Translations under genes and position numbers: made by a program | NCBI GenBank assembly: GCA_024234635.1 | Contig: JACKNX010000016.1 | Span: 1-64,000, forward strand | Reading direction: 5' to 3' | Length of the DNA stretch: 64,000 nt | Source of the DNA: Pseudomonadales bacterium | GTDB taxonomy: Bacteria > Pseudomonadota > Gammaproteobacteria > Pseudomonadales > Azotimanducaceae | The notes under the pieces: model-generated | The model's database searches: none | The model's input: the letters and a program-made list of their open reading frames with translations, nothing else | Told to the model about the DNA's origin: nothing | In this document: piece by piece, positions 1 to 8,193 of the stretch | Layout: each line of letters opens with the position of its first letter | Position numbering within the stretch: the stretch's first letter is position 1

Positions 1-174
1 GGCCTTGTCGGCGATCTGGCGACACCGGAACATACCGCCCGGCTGATAGACAGCTTCTTTGCCGACGATGCCCGACTGGCCACCTGGCGGGACAACCTCC
101 AGTCGGTGCAACGTCAGGTCTGCTGGGAAAAGGAAGAACAAAAACTCGTGAGGCTATTCGAGGCACTGCGATGA
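1..174 (+). CDS. Glycosyltransferase, C-terminal fragment (truncated by window edge)
   Basis: The first 57 codons of the window are open in frame 1 and end at a TGA that overlaps the ATG of the next gene (ATGA). The visible residues end in a charged helix (CWEKEEQKLVRLFEALR), the sort of tail seen at the end of GT-B glycosyltransferases of polysaccharide loci. The tight overlap with another glycosyltransferase supports a shared operon for cell-surface polysaccharide. No catalytic part is visible, so the family call rests on tail character and context only. Confidence 0.5.
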   Translation, partial: GLVGDLATPEHTARLIDSFFADDARLATWRDNLQSVQRQVCWEKEEQKLVRLFEALR

Positions 175-1427
175 AGGTGCTGGTGGTGTACCAGTACTAC
201 CAGGATCGTGCGGCACCGGGTCACTCCCTGGTGTACGAACTCACGCAGTACCTGGCCTCGCGCGGCCATGACGTCACGGTCGTCTCGGGGGAGACGGGCT
301 ACATGGACCCCTCACAGCCGCAGGTGCCCTGGTACCGGCGACTGGTACGCCGCGAACGCGAGGGTGGCGTCACGGTGCTGCGCACCTACACCTATTCCGA
401 ACTCCACCGAAGCTACATCGGCCGGCTGCTGAGCTTCCTGTCATTTTCGATCACCTGTCCGCTTGGCCTGCTGATGGCTGGTCGGCATGACGTAGCGCTG
501 GCTTCATCACCTCCGATCTTTCCGATGTTCACGGCGTGGCTGATCTGCAAGCTGCGGGGAATTCCATTCGTGCTGGAGGTACGGGATCTCTGGCCGGCAT
601 CCGCAGTGCAGATGGGCGTGCTCAAGAACCGCCACCTGATTGCCATCATGGGCTGGATGGAACAGACGCTGTACAACCGTTCCCGGCGCATCATCGCCCT
701 CACCGAGGGCATTCGCGGGGACATCTGCGCACGTGGCTGGCCGGAAAACAAGGTGGCGCTGGTCACCTGCGGCGTAGACGCTGACCAGCTCTACCCCGAC
801 CTGGCTGCCGGCGAGCGCCTGCGGCAGCGCTTCGGCTGGGAAGACCGCAAGGTCATCCTCTATTTCGGTGCCCTGGGTGAAGCCAACAACATCCCCGTGA
901 TTCTCCGCGCGGCGCGCCGACTTGAGAAAAATCCCGACTACCTGTTTGTGCTGGTGGGCAACGGCATGAAACGGGAAGAGACCACGCACTGGCTGCAGCG
1001 CAATGGCGTAACCAACGTGCAACTGTTGCCGCCCGTCCCCAAGGAGGAAGCGCGCAGCTATATCAACGCCGCGGACCTGTGCCTCGCCACCCTGAAAGAC
1101 ATCCCCCTCTTTCATGGCGCCATACCCACCAAGCTGATCGACTACATGGCCTGTGGCAAGCCGGTACTGTGCGGCATTCGCGGTGAGGCACAGACCATCG
1201 TGGAAGCGGCTGGCGGCGGCGTGCTGTTCGCTCCGGATGCGGATGACGAACTGGCAAGGCTCGTCACCGAACTGGCGCACGACCCCACCCGTTGCCTCGC
1301 CCTCGGCGACAGCGGGCATGCCTACGTCAGGGAACGTTTTTCCGCGGCTACCATGCGCGCCCATACCGAGAGCGTGCTCAGCGAGGCGATCAGCGACTCG
1401 CTGCCAAAGGTTGCCAACGGTATCTGA
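171..1427 (+). CDS. Glycosyltransferase family 4 (WbuB-like)
   Basis: A 418-residue GT-B fold protein. The N-terminus MKVLVVYQYYQDRAAPGHSL, with a glycine/histidine-containing loop, and the central segment EVRDLWPASAVQMGVL are typical of GT4 enzymes of the WbuB/WcaI kind that add amino sugars in O-antigen, capsule or colanic-acid synthesis. The C-terminal half has the nucleotide-sugar region, with FGALGEANN near residue 235 and PTKLIDYMACGKPVL near 324. It would act on the cytoplasmic face of the membrane on a lipid-linked acceptor. Its start overlaps the previous gene by 4 nt and the next gene begins 1 nt after its stop. Donor and acceptor sugars cannot be told from sequence. Confidence 0.85.
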   Translation: MKVLVVYQYYQDRAAPGHSLVYELTQYLASRGHDVTVVSGETGYMDPSQPQVPWYRRLVRREREGGVTVLRTYTYSELHRSYIGRLLSFLSFSITCPLGLLMAGRHDVALASSPPIFPMFTAWLICKLRGIPFVLEVRDLWPASAVQMGVLKNRHLIAIMGWMEQTLYNRSRRIIALTEGIRGDICARGWPENKVALVTCGVDADQLYPDLAAGERLRQRFGWEDRKVILYFGALGEANNIPVILRAARRLEKNPDYLFVLVGNGMKREETTHWLQRNGVTNVQLLPPVPKEEARSYINAADLCLATLKDIPLFHGAIPTKLIDYMACGKPVLCGIRGEAQTIVEAAGGGVLFAPDADDELARLVTELAHDPTRCLALGDSGHAYVRERFSAATMRAHTESVLSEAISDSLPKVANGI

Positions 1428-1428
1428 C

Positions 1429-2295
1429 GTGGCGCCACGGCGGCTCCGCCATGTCGGCGTCATTGGCGTCAGCAGCCACGTTGCGCCCGCTGTCATCGGT
1501 GCGTTGTCCGAGGCCGGCTTTCAGGTCACTGGATTCTCCCGGTCCGGGGAGACGAGGGCAGGCATCACTGCCGTACGTTACGACGACGACTCGGGAACGT
1601 TTTCACCACACCCCGGCCGCCTGGATGCGCTGGTGAACCTGGCCCCCCTCCCGCTGGTGGCATCGGTACTGCGCATGGCCTCCCTGCTGGGCGCGTCGCG
1701 CCTGATCGCCTTCGGCTCAACCGGCGTGTTTTCGAAAGCGGATTCCACCTCCCCGATGGAACGCCAGTTTGTCGCCGACCAACGCGAGGCGGAAGAAGTG
1801 CTGGCCCGGGAAAGCGCTCGCCTGGGCATTCACTGGACCCTGTTCCGACCGACGATGATCTACGGGGCCGGCGGCGATCAGAACGTCACCTTCATCCGCA
1901 ACAGCATTCGCCGGTTCCACGTTTTTCCCCTGCCGCTCGGCCGGTCCGGATTGCGCCAGCCCGTGCACGTGGCAGATCTCGCGCTGGCCTGCACCCGGGT
2001 ACTGGAAAACGAAACCACGTTTGATCGCGCCTACAATCTCGGCGGCGGTGAAGTGCTCCCGTACAGCGACATGGTCAGGCGCATCTTCAGAGCGGATGGC
2101 CATTCTCCCAAATTGCTGCCAATTCCCGCACCGCTGTTCCGCCTGCTGGTAAAGCTCGCCAGCCGCCTGCCCGGGCTGGCGTACCTGCGCCCCGAAATGG
2201 TTGATCGCATGCGGGACGACCTGGTGGCCGACAACACCGACGCCGCGCGGGATTTCGGATATTCACCTCGTGGGTTCGAGCCGCCCCCGGCCTGA
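1429..2295 (+). CDS. Atypical NAD-dependent epimerase/dehydratase-like (extended SDR) protein
   Basis: A 288-residue protein from a GTG one nucleotide after the glycosyltransferase stop; no other start fits the operon spacing. The order of elements is that of extended SDRs: Rossmann beta strand (HVGVIGVSSHVAPAV), AFGSTGVF, FRPTMIYGAGGDQN, then AYNLGGGEVLPYSDMV. Two key sites are degenerate. The glycine-rich GxxGxxG loop reads GVSSHVA, and where YxxxK is expected the sequence reads VADQR. It may bind a nucleotide without normal redox catalysis, or use another base. Context suggests nucleotide-sugar or polysaccharide metabolism. The fold is fairly sure, the activity is not. Confidence 0.7.
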   Translation: MAPRRLRHVGVIGVSSHVAPAVIGALSEAGFQVTGFSRSGETRAGITAVRYDDDSGTFSPHPGRLDALVNLAPLPLVASVLRMASLLGASRLIAFGSTGVFSKADSTSPMERQFVADQREAEEVLARESARLGIHWTLFRPTMIYGAGGDQNVTFIRNSIRRFHVFPLPLGRSGLRQPVHVADLALACTRVLENETTFDRAYNLGGGEVLPYSDMVRRIFRADGHSPKLLPIPAPLFRLLVKLASRLPGLAYLRPEMVDRMRDDLVADNTDAARDFGYSPRGFEPPPA

Positions 2296-2346
2296 AGCAT
2301 CAGGCGTCACTTACGATTCCGGCACGTCCCGGACCGGACCTGCGTG

Positions 2347-2352
2347 TAGAAT
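2347..2352 (+). promoter_or_regulatory. Possible -10 element upstream of the thiolase gene
   Basis: TAGAAT lies 67 nt upstream of the thiolase GTG in the 123-nt gap after the epimerase-like gene. No convincing -35 hexamer sits 16-18 nt upstream, so this is a weak call. Confidence 0.25.
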
Positions 2353-2418
2353 CACCGGCTGACGGGAGTCCTGCCGGATCTCCAGACCTCATTCGAATCA
2401 GCAACACGGAGACTCGAC

Positions 2419-3660
2419 GTGGCAAAAGAAGCCTGGATCATCGACACCGCCCGCACCCCGCGCGGCATCGGCAAAGTGGGCCGGGGCGCGCTGGCGCACC
2501 TGCATCCGCAACACCTCTCGGCGACCGTTCTGAACGCGCTGAAGGAACGCAACGACATCGACACCGCGGAAGTGGATGACGTGATCTGGGGCTGCAGCGC
2601 CCAGCGGGGCAAGCAGGGCTCCTGCATCGCCCGCATGTCACTGCTGGCCGCCGGCTGGGATACCCGCGCCAGTGGCGTGACGCTGGATCGCTTCTGCGGC
2701 TCCGGCATCACCTCCGTGAACATGGCCGCTGCCAGCATCATGTCCGGTATGGAAGACCTGGTGGTCGCCGGAGGCGTGGAGATGATGTCCTACACCGCAC
2801 AGCTCGCGGCCCAGGGCGGTGGTGGCCTGCTGGACGCCGGCAACATGAAACTGCGTGACCTGCATCCACAGCCGCACCAGGGCGTGTGCGCCGACGTGAT
2901 CGCCACACTGGAAGGCATCACCCGCGACAACGTGGACAAGCTGGCCTACGAGAGCCAGCAGCGCGCCAAGGTGGCGCTGGAAAACGGCTACTTCACGAAG
3001 AGCGTGGTGCCGGTGTACAACGACGACGGCTCACTGGCGCTGGACAGGGACGAATTCCCGCGTCCGCAGACGACACTGGAAGGTCTGGCGCAACTGCCGG
3101 CCGTCTTCGAAGCGTTCATGGGCATGCCAGTGGATGAAACCGGCGAGACGTTCGACAGCATCGTGCGTCGCACCTACCCGGACATCAAACTCAACCACAT
3201 CCATCACGCAGGCAACTCTTCCGGCGTGGTGGACGGCTCAGGTGGCGTACTGCTGGCGTCGCCGGAATACGCCAAAGCCCGTGGCTGGAAGCCACGCGCG
3301 CGCATCGTTGCGATGGCAAACGCCGCCGGCAGCCCGGAACTGATGCTGAACGAGCCGGTACCAGCGGCAAAGAAAGTGCTCAAGAAAGCCGGCATGGCGC
3401 TCAACGACATCGACCTGTTCGAGGTCAACGAGGCGTTTGCGGTGGTCGCCTACAAGTTCATGCGCGATCTGGAGGTCGATCCCGCCAAGGTGAATGTGAA
3501 CGGCGGCGCCATTGCGCTGGGTCACCCCATCGCCGGCACCGGCTCCATCCTCATCGGCACCGTGCTCGATGAACTGGAGCGCCGCGGCCTCAGCACGGGT
3601 CTGGTGACCATGTGTGCCGCCGGCGGCATGGCACCAGCCATCATCATCGAGCGGATCTGA
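2419..3660 (+). CDS. Acetyl-CoA acetyltransferase family thiolase
   Basis: A 413-residue thiolase: it condenses two acyl-CoA units or cleaves a 3-ketoacyl-CoA with CoA. The nucleophilic cysteine lies in DRFCGSGITSVN (near residue 95). The conserved C-terminal motifs NEAFAV (near 338), NVNGGAIALGHPIAGTGS (near 359) and CAAGGMAP with the second cysteine (near 399) are all present. The start is GTG, preceded by CGGAGA. It stands alone, convergent with the nitroreductase and separated from it by a hairpin. The surrounding acyl-CoA genes favour a degradative role over polyhydroxyalkanoate synthesis. Substrate chain length is unknown. Confidence 0.93.
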   Translation: MAKEAWIIDTARTPRGIGKVGRGALAHLHPQHLSATVLNALKERNDIDTAEVDDVIWGCSAQRGKQGSCIARMSLLAAGWDTRASGVTLDRFCGSGITSVNMAAASIMSGMEDLVVAGGVEMMSYTAQLAAQGGGGLLDAGNMKLRDLHPQPHQGVCADVIATLEGITRDNVDKLAYESQQRAKVALENGYFTKSVVPVYNDDGSLALDRDEFPRPQTTLEGLAQLPAVFEAFMGMPVDETGETFDSIVRRTYPDIKLNHIHHAGNSSGVVDGSGGVLLASPEYAKARGWKPRARIVAMANAAGSPELMLNEPVPAAKKVLKKAGMALNDIDLFEVNEAFAVVAYKFMRDLEVDPAKVNVNGGAIALGHPIAGTGSILIGTVLDELERRGLSTGLVTMCAAGGMAPAIIIERI

Positions 3661-3674
3661 TCCACCTGCCCATT

Positions 3675-3700
3675 GCTGCCCGCCCTGTGCGGCGGGCAGC
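3675..3700. terminator. Hairpin between convergent thiolase and nitroreductase genes
   Basis: A perfect 10-bp inverted repeat (GCTGCCCGCC and its complement) with a 6-nt loop lies 15 nt past the thiolase stop and 12 nt past the nitroreductase stop. There is no T-run, so it may be a bidirectional stop or a 3-prime stabilising stem. Confidence 0.55.
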
Positions 3701-3711
3701 AGCCCGTGCGG

Positions 3712-4314
3712 TCAGAACATATTCCAGTGAACGACGCTCTCCAGCGGTTTGCGGCGTACGGGCATGAATTTCCGCTCCGGATACCCCACCGCGATCATCA
3801 CGGATGGATGCACGTCGTCCGGTATGCGACAAACCCTGCGCAGCGTGTCCCCCGCAACATGATGAAAAGTGGTGAAGCACGTGCCGATGCCCAGTGAGCG
3901 CGCGGCAACGATCAGGTTCTGCGCCGCCGGGTAGATGGTGGAATACATGAATACGTCGGTCGGTGCGTGCGGCGGATAGACCTTCCTGCCACAGCCCACG
4001 ATCCATACCGGCACCTTCGCAAAATTCGTGGCGAGGTGTTCGGCCCCCTGATACATGCGCGCCTGTACGCCATCCATTCCTGTCGGACGATTGGCAAACG
4101 CCGGACCCATGCCCTGCAGCACCGCCGCGCCGATTTCCGCCTTTGCCACGGCATCCTCGACAACAACAAATTCCCAGCCCTGGCTGTTACCCGGATTGGA
4201 GGCGCGTGTTGCCGCGTGAAGCAGCTTCATGATCACCTCCCGGGGAACTGGGTCTTCCTTCAGGTACCGCATCGCGGTACAGGTTTCCATGGCTTCGATT
4301 ACGTTCATCGTCAT
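3712..4314 (-). CDS. Nitroreductase family protein (FMN-dependent)
   Basis: About 200 residues, the usual size for the NfsA/NfsB/BluB-type fold. The N-terminal MNVIEAMETCTAMRYLKEDP is the typical nitroreductase opening, where Arg contacts FMN phosphate, and NPGNSQGWEFVVVED is the conserved second flavin segment. The start was set at 4314 rather than the ATG at 4335 because AGGAGGAG sits just upstream of 4314. It follows the EthD-domain gene by 21 nt, so the two are probably co-transcribed. A flavin reductase role on a xenobiotic, quinone or enone fits the neighbouring catabolic genes. The substrate cannot be read from sequence. Confidence 0.88.
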   Translation of the reverse strand: MTMNVIEAMETCTAMRYLKEDPVPREVIMKLLHAATRASNPGNSQGWEFVVVEDAVAKAEIGAAVLQGMGPAFANRPTGMDGVQARMYQGAEHLATNFAKVPVWIVGCGRKVYPPHAPTDVFMYSTIYPAAQNLIVAARSLGIGTCFTTFHHVAGDTLRRVCRIPDDVHPSVMIAVGYPERKFMPVRRKPLESVVHWNMF

Positions 4315-4335
4315 GTTCTCCTCCTGCCGGGCCAT

Positions 4336-4683
4336 TCAGCACGCCACCATGTCACCCGCCTCGATGGTCAGATAGGAGCGGGTGGCGTCGCTGATCAGGA
4401 AATTCGCCTCGTCCGCACGTATGGCCGCCAGTACGTCTGGTTCGGCCAGGCGCGCGCGGAAGGCATCGTAGTCCGCCTGATTGCGGAACCAGATTTCCGT
4501 GACCACATCGCACGGCAGCGGTTCGCCGCCCGGCTCCGGCTCGGGCAGAAATGAGCGCGTATAGCGGGCAATCATCGGCAGCAGCCGCTTCGCCAGCGGC
4601 GCGTGGTGCGCCTCATAGTATTCCCGGAACGCCTCCCGGCTGACCGACGGCAGCTTCCTGATCAACACCACCAGTTTCAGCAT
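4336..4683 (-). CDS. EthD-domain protein
   Basis: A 115-residue single-domain protein of the dimeric alpha-beta barrel EthD family. MLKLVVLIRKLPSVSREAF followed by REYYEAHHAPLAKRLLP is the family hallmark, with His in the EAHHAPL segment. EthD proteins accompany degradation gene clusters (the name comes from the ethyl tert-butyl ether locus), usually with unknown catalytic role. The start at 4683 is preceded by AGGGAGGAG. It is the first gene of a minus-strand pair with the nitroreductase and is divergent from the acyl-CoA synthetase. Confidence 0.8.
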   Translation of the reverse strand: MLKLVVLIRKLPSVSREAFREYYEAHHAPLAKRLLPMIARYTRSFLPEPEPGGEPLPCDVVTEIWFRNQADYDAFRARLAEPDVLAAIRADEANFLISDATRSYLTIEAGDMVAC

Positions 4684-4759
4684 GTCTCCTCCCTTCCCCA
4701 GTGCTGACCGGATGATATCCTCTCGTCTGCATTGGCACACGACAGGGGGGAGAGGTCAG

Positions 4760-4807
4760 ATGTCCAGGCAGGTAATTTCGCGCGGCACCACGCGGTGGCC
4801 AGCATGA
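4760..4807 (+). CDS. Possible 15-codon leader ORF coupled to the acyl-CoA synthetase
   Basis: An ATG preceded at 4 nt by the purine-rich run GGGGGGAGAGG opens a short frame (MSRQVISRGTTRWPA) whose TGA overlaps the ATG of the acyl-CoA synthetase as ATGA. The synthetase ATG itself has no good ribosome binding site, so re-initiation after this leader would explain its translation. The peptide matches nothing I know. It could instead be a chance frame over the true regulatory region. Confidence 0.35.
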   Translation: MSRQVISRGTTRWPA

Positions 4808-6357
4808 ATATCGGCACCATCACGGCTAAATGGGCGGAGCGCGCGCCGCTGCGCGAGGCCATCATCGACGTCCCATCCGGGCGTCGGGTGAACTTCGGAC
4901 AACTCGACCAGCGCATCCGCAAACTGGCCAACGCTCTCACAGCGCGGGGCGTGAAGAAGGGCGATCGGGTGGCCGTGCTGGCGAAGAACAGCATCGAGTA
5001 CCTGGAGATCTACTACGCCTGCGCGCGGGCCGGATTCATCGCGCAGCCGCTGAACTGGCGCCTGGCCGTTCCGGAACTGGCGCGCATCCTGGCCGATGGC
5101 GAGCCGACCGTCGTTGTCACCTCAGACGATTTCCGCACGGAACGCGCCGGTCTTCAGCGTGAAGTCGACGCGCCGCTGTGGCTGGAATTCGGCGCCGGCG
5201 CGGATGGAAGCTTCGAAGACTTCGTCGCTGCCGCTACCGATTCGGAGCCAGCAGCGTCGCGCACCGTGGGGAACGACGATCCAACGCTCATTCTCTACAC
5301 GGGTGGCACAACGGGCATCTCGAAAGGGGCGCTGCACACCCACAAGTCACTCTACATGGGCATGCTCAACCAGACCGTCGCGGAGCGCGTCGTACCTTCG
5401 GACGTGTACATGCTCACCGGCCAGATGTTCCACATTCCCGTTGCCCTGGCGATGAACTACATGGCACATGGCTGTCCCGTGGTGCTCATGAACTTCGAAG
5501 CGCGCCAGGCGCTGGAAATCATCGAGGCGGAACGGGTGTCGGCCTTTCTTGGCATCACCACCATGCTCAACTGGATGATGGCCGTGGACGGCTTCGAACG
5601 CTTCGATATCTCGAGCCTGCGCAACATCCAGTACGGTGGCGGGCCGATGCCCGCCACGGTGGTGAAGGCGGCACTCGAAAGTTTTCCGTGCACGCTCATC
5701 CAGGGCTACGGCCAGACGGAAGGCATGACCATGACATTCCTGTCGCAGGAGGATCACCGCGATGCCATCGCCGGTATCCATCCCGAGCGACTGGCCTCCT
5801 GCGGGCGCGAAGGCTTCGTGACGCGCGTGCGCGTGGTGGATGAGGCCGGGCGTCCGGTGCCAAAAGACGGCAGCACACCCGGCGAGATCGAAATCCAGTC
5901 CGAAGCCAACATGCTCGGCTACTGGCGGCGCGAGGACCTCAACGCCGACATGTTCCGGGACGGCTGGATGCGCACCGGCGACATCGCCACCTGGGATGAC
6001 GAGAGCTACCTCTTCATCGTCGACCGCGCCAAGGACATGATCATCTCCGGCGGCGAAAACATCTATTCCACGCAGGTGGAAGCTGCCATTCACAAGCATC
6101 CGGCCGTGCTGGAAGCCGCGGTGATCGGCGTGCCGGATGACGAGTGGGGCGAAGCCGTGAAGGCGGTGGTCGTGCTCAAGCCGGGCCAGTCCGCCACGGA
6201 ACAGGAGATCATCGATACGGCGCGGGCACACCTTGCCTCGTATCAGAAGCCACGCAGCGTGGACTTCGTCGAGGCACTACCGAAGGCGCCCACCGGCAAG
6301 ATCCTGAAGCGCGAACTGCGCGACCCCTACTGGCAAAATCGCGGCCGCCAGGTCTGA
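4804..6357 (+). CDS. AMP-binding acyl-CoA synthetase (class I adenylate-forming ligase)
   Basis: A 517-residue enzyme that adenylates a carboxylic acid and transfers it to CoA. The P-loop-like motif LILYTGGTTGISKGALHTHK lies near residue 165, with IQGYGQTEG near 300, GWMRTGDIATWD near 387 and the C-terminal catalytic lysine segment PKAPTGKILKRELRD near 497. ATG 4804 starts the conserved MNIGTITAKWAERAP; an upstream TTG at 4732 would add an unconserved tail and has no ribosome binding site. A 15-codon leader overlaps the start. The likely role is activation of a fatty acid, a sterol side chain or an aromatic acid ahead of the thiolase, hydratase and SDR genes nearby. Confidence 0.9.
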   Translation: MNIGTITAKWAERAPLREAIIDVPSGRRVNFGQLDQRIRKLANALTARGVKKGDRVAVLAKNSIEYLEIYYACARAGFIAQPLNWRLAVPELARILADGEPTVVVTSDDFRTERAGLQREVDAPLWLEFGAGADGSFEDFVAAATDSEPAASRTVGNDDPTLILYTGGTTGISKGALHTHKSLYMGMLNQTVAERVVPSDVYMLTGQMFHIPVALAMNYMAHGCPVVLMNFEARQALEIIEAERVSAFLGITTMLNWMMAVDGFERFDISSLRNIQYGGGPMPATVVKAALESFPCTLIQGYGQTEGMTMTFLSQEDHRDAIAGIHPERLASCGREGFVTRVRVVDEAGRPVPKDGSTPGEIEIQSEANMLGYWRREDLNADMFRDGWMRTGDIATWDDESYLFIVDRAKDMIISGGENIYSTQVEAAIHKHPAVLEAAVIGVPDDEWGEAVKAVVVLKPGQSATEQEIIDTARAHLASYQKPRSVDFVEALPKAPTGKILKRELRDPYWQNRGRQV

Positions 6358-6383
6358 CTCCGGTCAGCCCGCAAACCGGCGGG

Positions 6384-6397
6384 CGGCGTGCACGCCG
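6384..6397. repeat. 14-bp perfect palindrome between convergent genes
   Basis: CGGCGTGCACGCCG lies between the acyl-CoA synthetase stop and the end of the convergent SDR gene. It could form a cruciform or weak terminator stem; there is no T-run. Confidence 0.3.
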
Positions 6398-6405
6398 GCC
6401 CCGCG

Positions 6406-7212
6406 TCAGGCCAACGCGGCCATGTCCACCTGTCCGGTTGTCATGGCCGCCGTGAAGCCGCCGTCGACAAGCAGGTTCACGCCGTTGACGTAGCTGGCGA
6501 GGTCGGAGCCGAGAAACGCCAGCGCTTTCGCCTGGTCGCGCGGCGTGGCGACACGTCCTGCACCTTCGGCGATGGCCCAGTCGATGACCTTGTCCGTCAT
6601 CGTGGCACGGAAATCGGGCAGCAGAGGGGTATCCACTGGCGATGGACACACGCTGTTAACCCGCACACCCTGACGAATGGCGGGGCGGCTGAGCATCATC
6701 GTGTACACCTGTACTGCCTGTTTGCTGAAGAAATAGCCGTCAGCAATCACGGGCATGTGGTCATGCACCCAGGCAATACCTTCGTCCCAGCCCTGAATGG
6801 CCAGCAGCTGCCTGATCACCTCCAGGTTCTGTGGCCATTGATTGCCGGCGGTGGACGCCGTGTTGACGATGGCGCCACCACTGCGCATGCCGGGCAGAAG
6901 GCGTTCCGTGAGACGCTTCAGACCGAGGATGTTGACACGCATCACCTGTTCCGCCGGGCGTGTCGCCGCCACGCCGGCGTTGTTGAACAGCACGTCAACG
7001 CCGTCACCGATCGCCGCTGCAGCGGCATCAATGGATACCGGGTTGCCCATGTCGGTTTCGATGAAGCGGTCCACGCCAGCGGGTTCGCGGATGTCGAGCG
7101 CGGTAATGTCATCCGCCCCCAGTTCCCTGAGCACCGTGACCAGCGCGGCACCAATTCCGGAATAGGCGCCCGTAATGACCACGCGTTTGCCCGCGTAGGA
7201 GATGTCCTGCAT
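6406..7212 (-). CDS. Short-chain dehydrogenase/reductase
   Basis: A 268-residue classical SDR. It has the cofactor motif VVITGAYSGIGAALV (TGxxxGIG) near residue 11, NNAG near 78, a catalytic serine in NTAST near 117 and a Tyr-x-x-x-Lys as YFFSK near 160. The C-terminal LASYVNGVNLLVDGGF is standard. The unusually long insert before the catalytic Tyr (about 40 residues from the Ser) and the overall shape recall 3-alpha-hydroxysteroid dehydrogenase/carbonyl reductases. Aspartate after beta-2 (ITALDIRE) favours NAD(H). It is convergent with the acyl-CoA synthetase. A steroid or other alicyclic alcohol substrate is an inference only. Confidence 0.85.
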   Translation of the reverse strand: MQDISYAGKRVVITGAYSGIGAALVTVLRELGADDITALDIREPAGVDRFIETDMGNPVSIDAAAAAIGDGVDVLFNNAGVAATRPAEQVMRVNILGLKRLTERLLPGMRSGGAIVNTASTAGNQWPQNLEVIRQLLAIQGWDEGIAWVHDHMPVIADGYFFSKQAVQVYTMMLSRPAIRQGVRVNSVCPSPVDTPLLPDFRATMTDKVIDWAIAEGAGRVATPRDQAKALAFLGSDLASYVNGVNLLVDGGFTAAMTTGQVDMAALA

Positions 7213-7336
7213 GATTCCGCCCCGTTGAGTTCAGCAGCCGCGATTCTGGCACAGACGCCCAAGACGGCGTCAAACCATGTGCCCGGCGCATCCGACTGCA
7301 TCCCCGTCTGAAGTGCAAGTGAGGAGGCCGGCACCC

Positions 7337-7780
7337 ATGGTCGACGTGGAGGAATTGAAAGCGAAATATTTGCACCTGGAGTTCGCGCGCCGTGACTTTG
7401 TCATCGATCCCGCGAACACCAGCACGCTCGCCCGCCTGAGCGGCGAGACGCGCCCGGAATTCGTGGATCCGGCGCATCCGGCATTTGAGGTGTATCCACC
7501 ATTCATCGCCAGCCTCTCCGCGGGTCGCCACCTGCCCATCGACTTTCCATCCCTGGGTGGCGTCCCCATGGATGGCGGCAAGTCCGTACAGTCCATCGCG
7601 CCGGTACCCGCCGGCAAGCCGCTGAACGGACGCACGCACCTGCACGATATCTACGACAAGAGCGGCCGTTCCGGGCGCATGATCTTTCTTGTTTCGCGCA
7701 TGGAGATCTTCGACGGCGGCGACAACCTGCTCGCCTACAGCGACAGCCGCATGGTCGTGCGCGAACGGGGGGACGCATGA
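7337..7780 (+). CDS. MaoC N-terminal-like (FAS1-like) hotdog dehydratase subunit
   Basis: A 147-residue hotdog protein of the MaoC-N/FAS1-like dehydratase type, which usually pairs with a catalytic MaoC subunit to hydrate 2-enoyl-CoA. Recognisable segments are FARRDFVIDPANTSTLARLSGE, VYPPFIASLS, and the hot-dog strand region KPLNGRTHLHDIYDKSGRSG, followed by MIFLVSRMEIFD. ATG 7337 was chosen because GAGGAGG lies 9 nt upstream. Its stop overlaps the next gene by 4 nt, so the two hotdog proteins are made together and probably form a heteromer. Substrate unknown; steroid or branched acyl-CoA is plausible from context. Confidence 0.75.
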   Translation: MVDVEELKAKYLHLEFARRDFVIDPANTSTLARLSGETRPEFVDPAHPAFEVYPPFIASLSAGRHLPIDFPSLGGVPMDGGKSVQSIAPVPAGKPLNGRTHLHDIYDKSGRSGRMIFLVSRMEIFDGGDNLLAYSDSRMVVRERGDA

Positions 7781-8193
7781 GCATCGAACGTATCGCCGAC
7801 ATCGGCTTCGGCATGGAATTCGGTCCCTGGTCGCCGGACACCGCACTTGGTGTTGCCTCGGAAGCGGCGCGTTCCGTGGGTTGGGTGGGTGGCCAGCGTT
7901 TCACCAGCCATGAAGGCGCCCGCGAGGAAGGCCTGCCCGGGGCACTGGTACCCGGTATCCTCGGCATGGGCTTCCTGTGCGCGCTCATTCACCGGCACAT
8001 TCCCGCCGCGCGCATCGAACACATCGACACCGTATTCCGCGCCCCGCTAATTGCCGATGAACCCTGCGAAGTCTCCGCGGTAGTGACCGACATCGACGAG
8101 GACGAGCGCCGCGCCGAACTCGATCTGCACGTGCGCAACGCCGCAGGCGAGACACGTATCTTCGGCAACGCCACCATCAGGATGCCGGCATGA
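7777..8193 (+). CDS. MaoC-like hotdog enoyl-CoA hydratase subunit
   Basis: A 138-residue single hotdog domain. FTSHEGAREEGLPGALVPGILGMGFL occupies the place of the R-hydratase motif that normally carries the Asp and His dyad, here with a visible His in SHEGA but no clear Asp-x-Asn-Pro-x-His. This may be the structural partner or a divergent catalytic subunit. It overlaps the preceding hotdog gene by 4 nt and the following DUF3604 gene by 4 nt, so all three are translationally coupled. Heteromeric MaoC pairs act in steroid and polyketide-like acyl-CoA breakdown; here the substrate is unknown. Confidence 0.75.
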   Translation: MSIERIADIGFGMEFGPWSPDTALGVASEAARSVGWVGGQRFTSHEGAREEGLPGALVPGILGMGFLCALIHRHIPAARIEHIDTVFRAPLIADEPCEVSAVVTDIDEDERRAELDLHVRNAAGETRIFGNATIRMPA

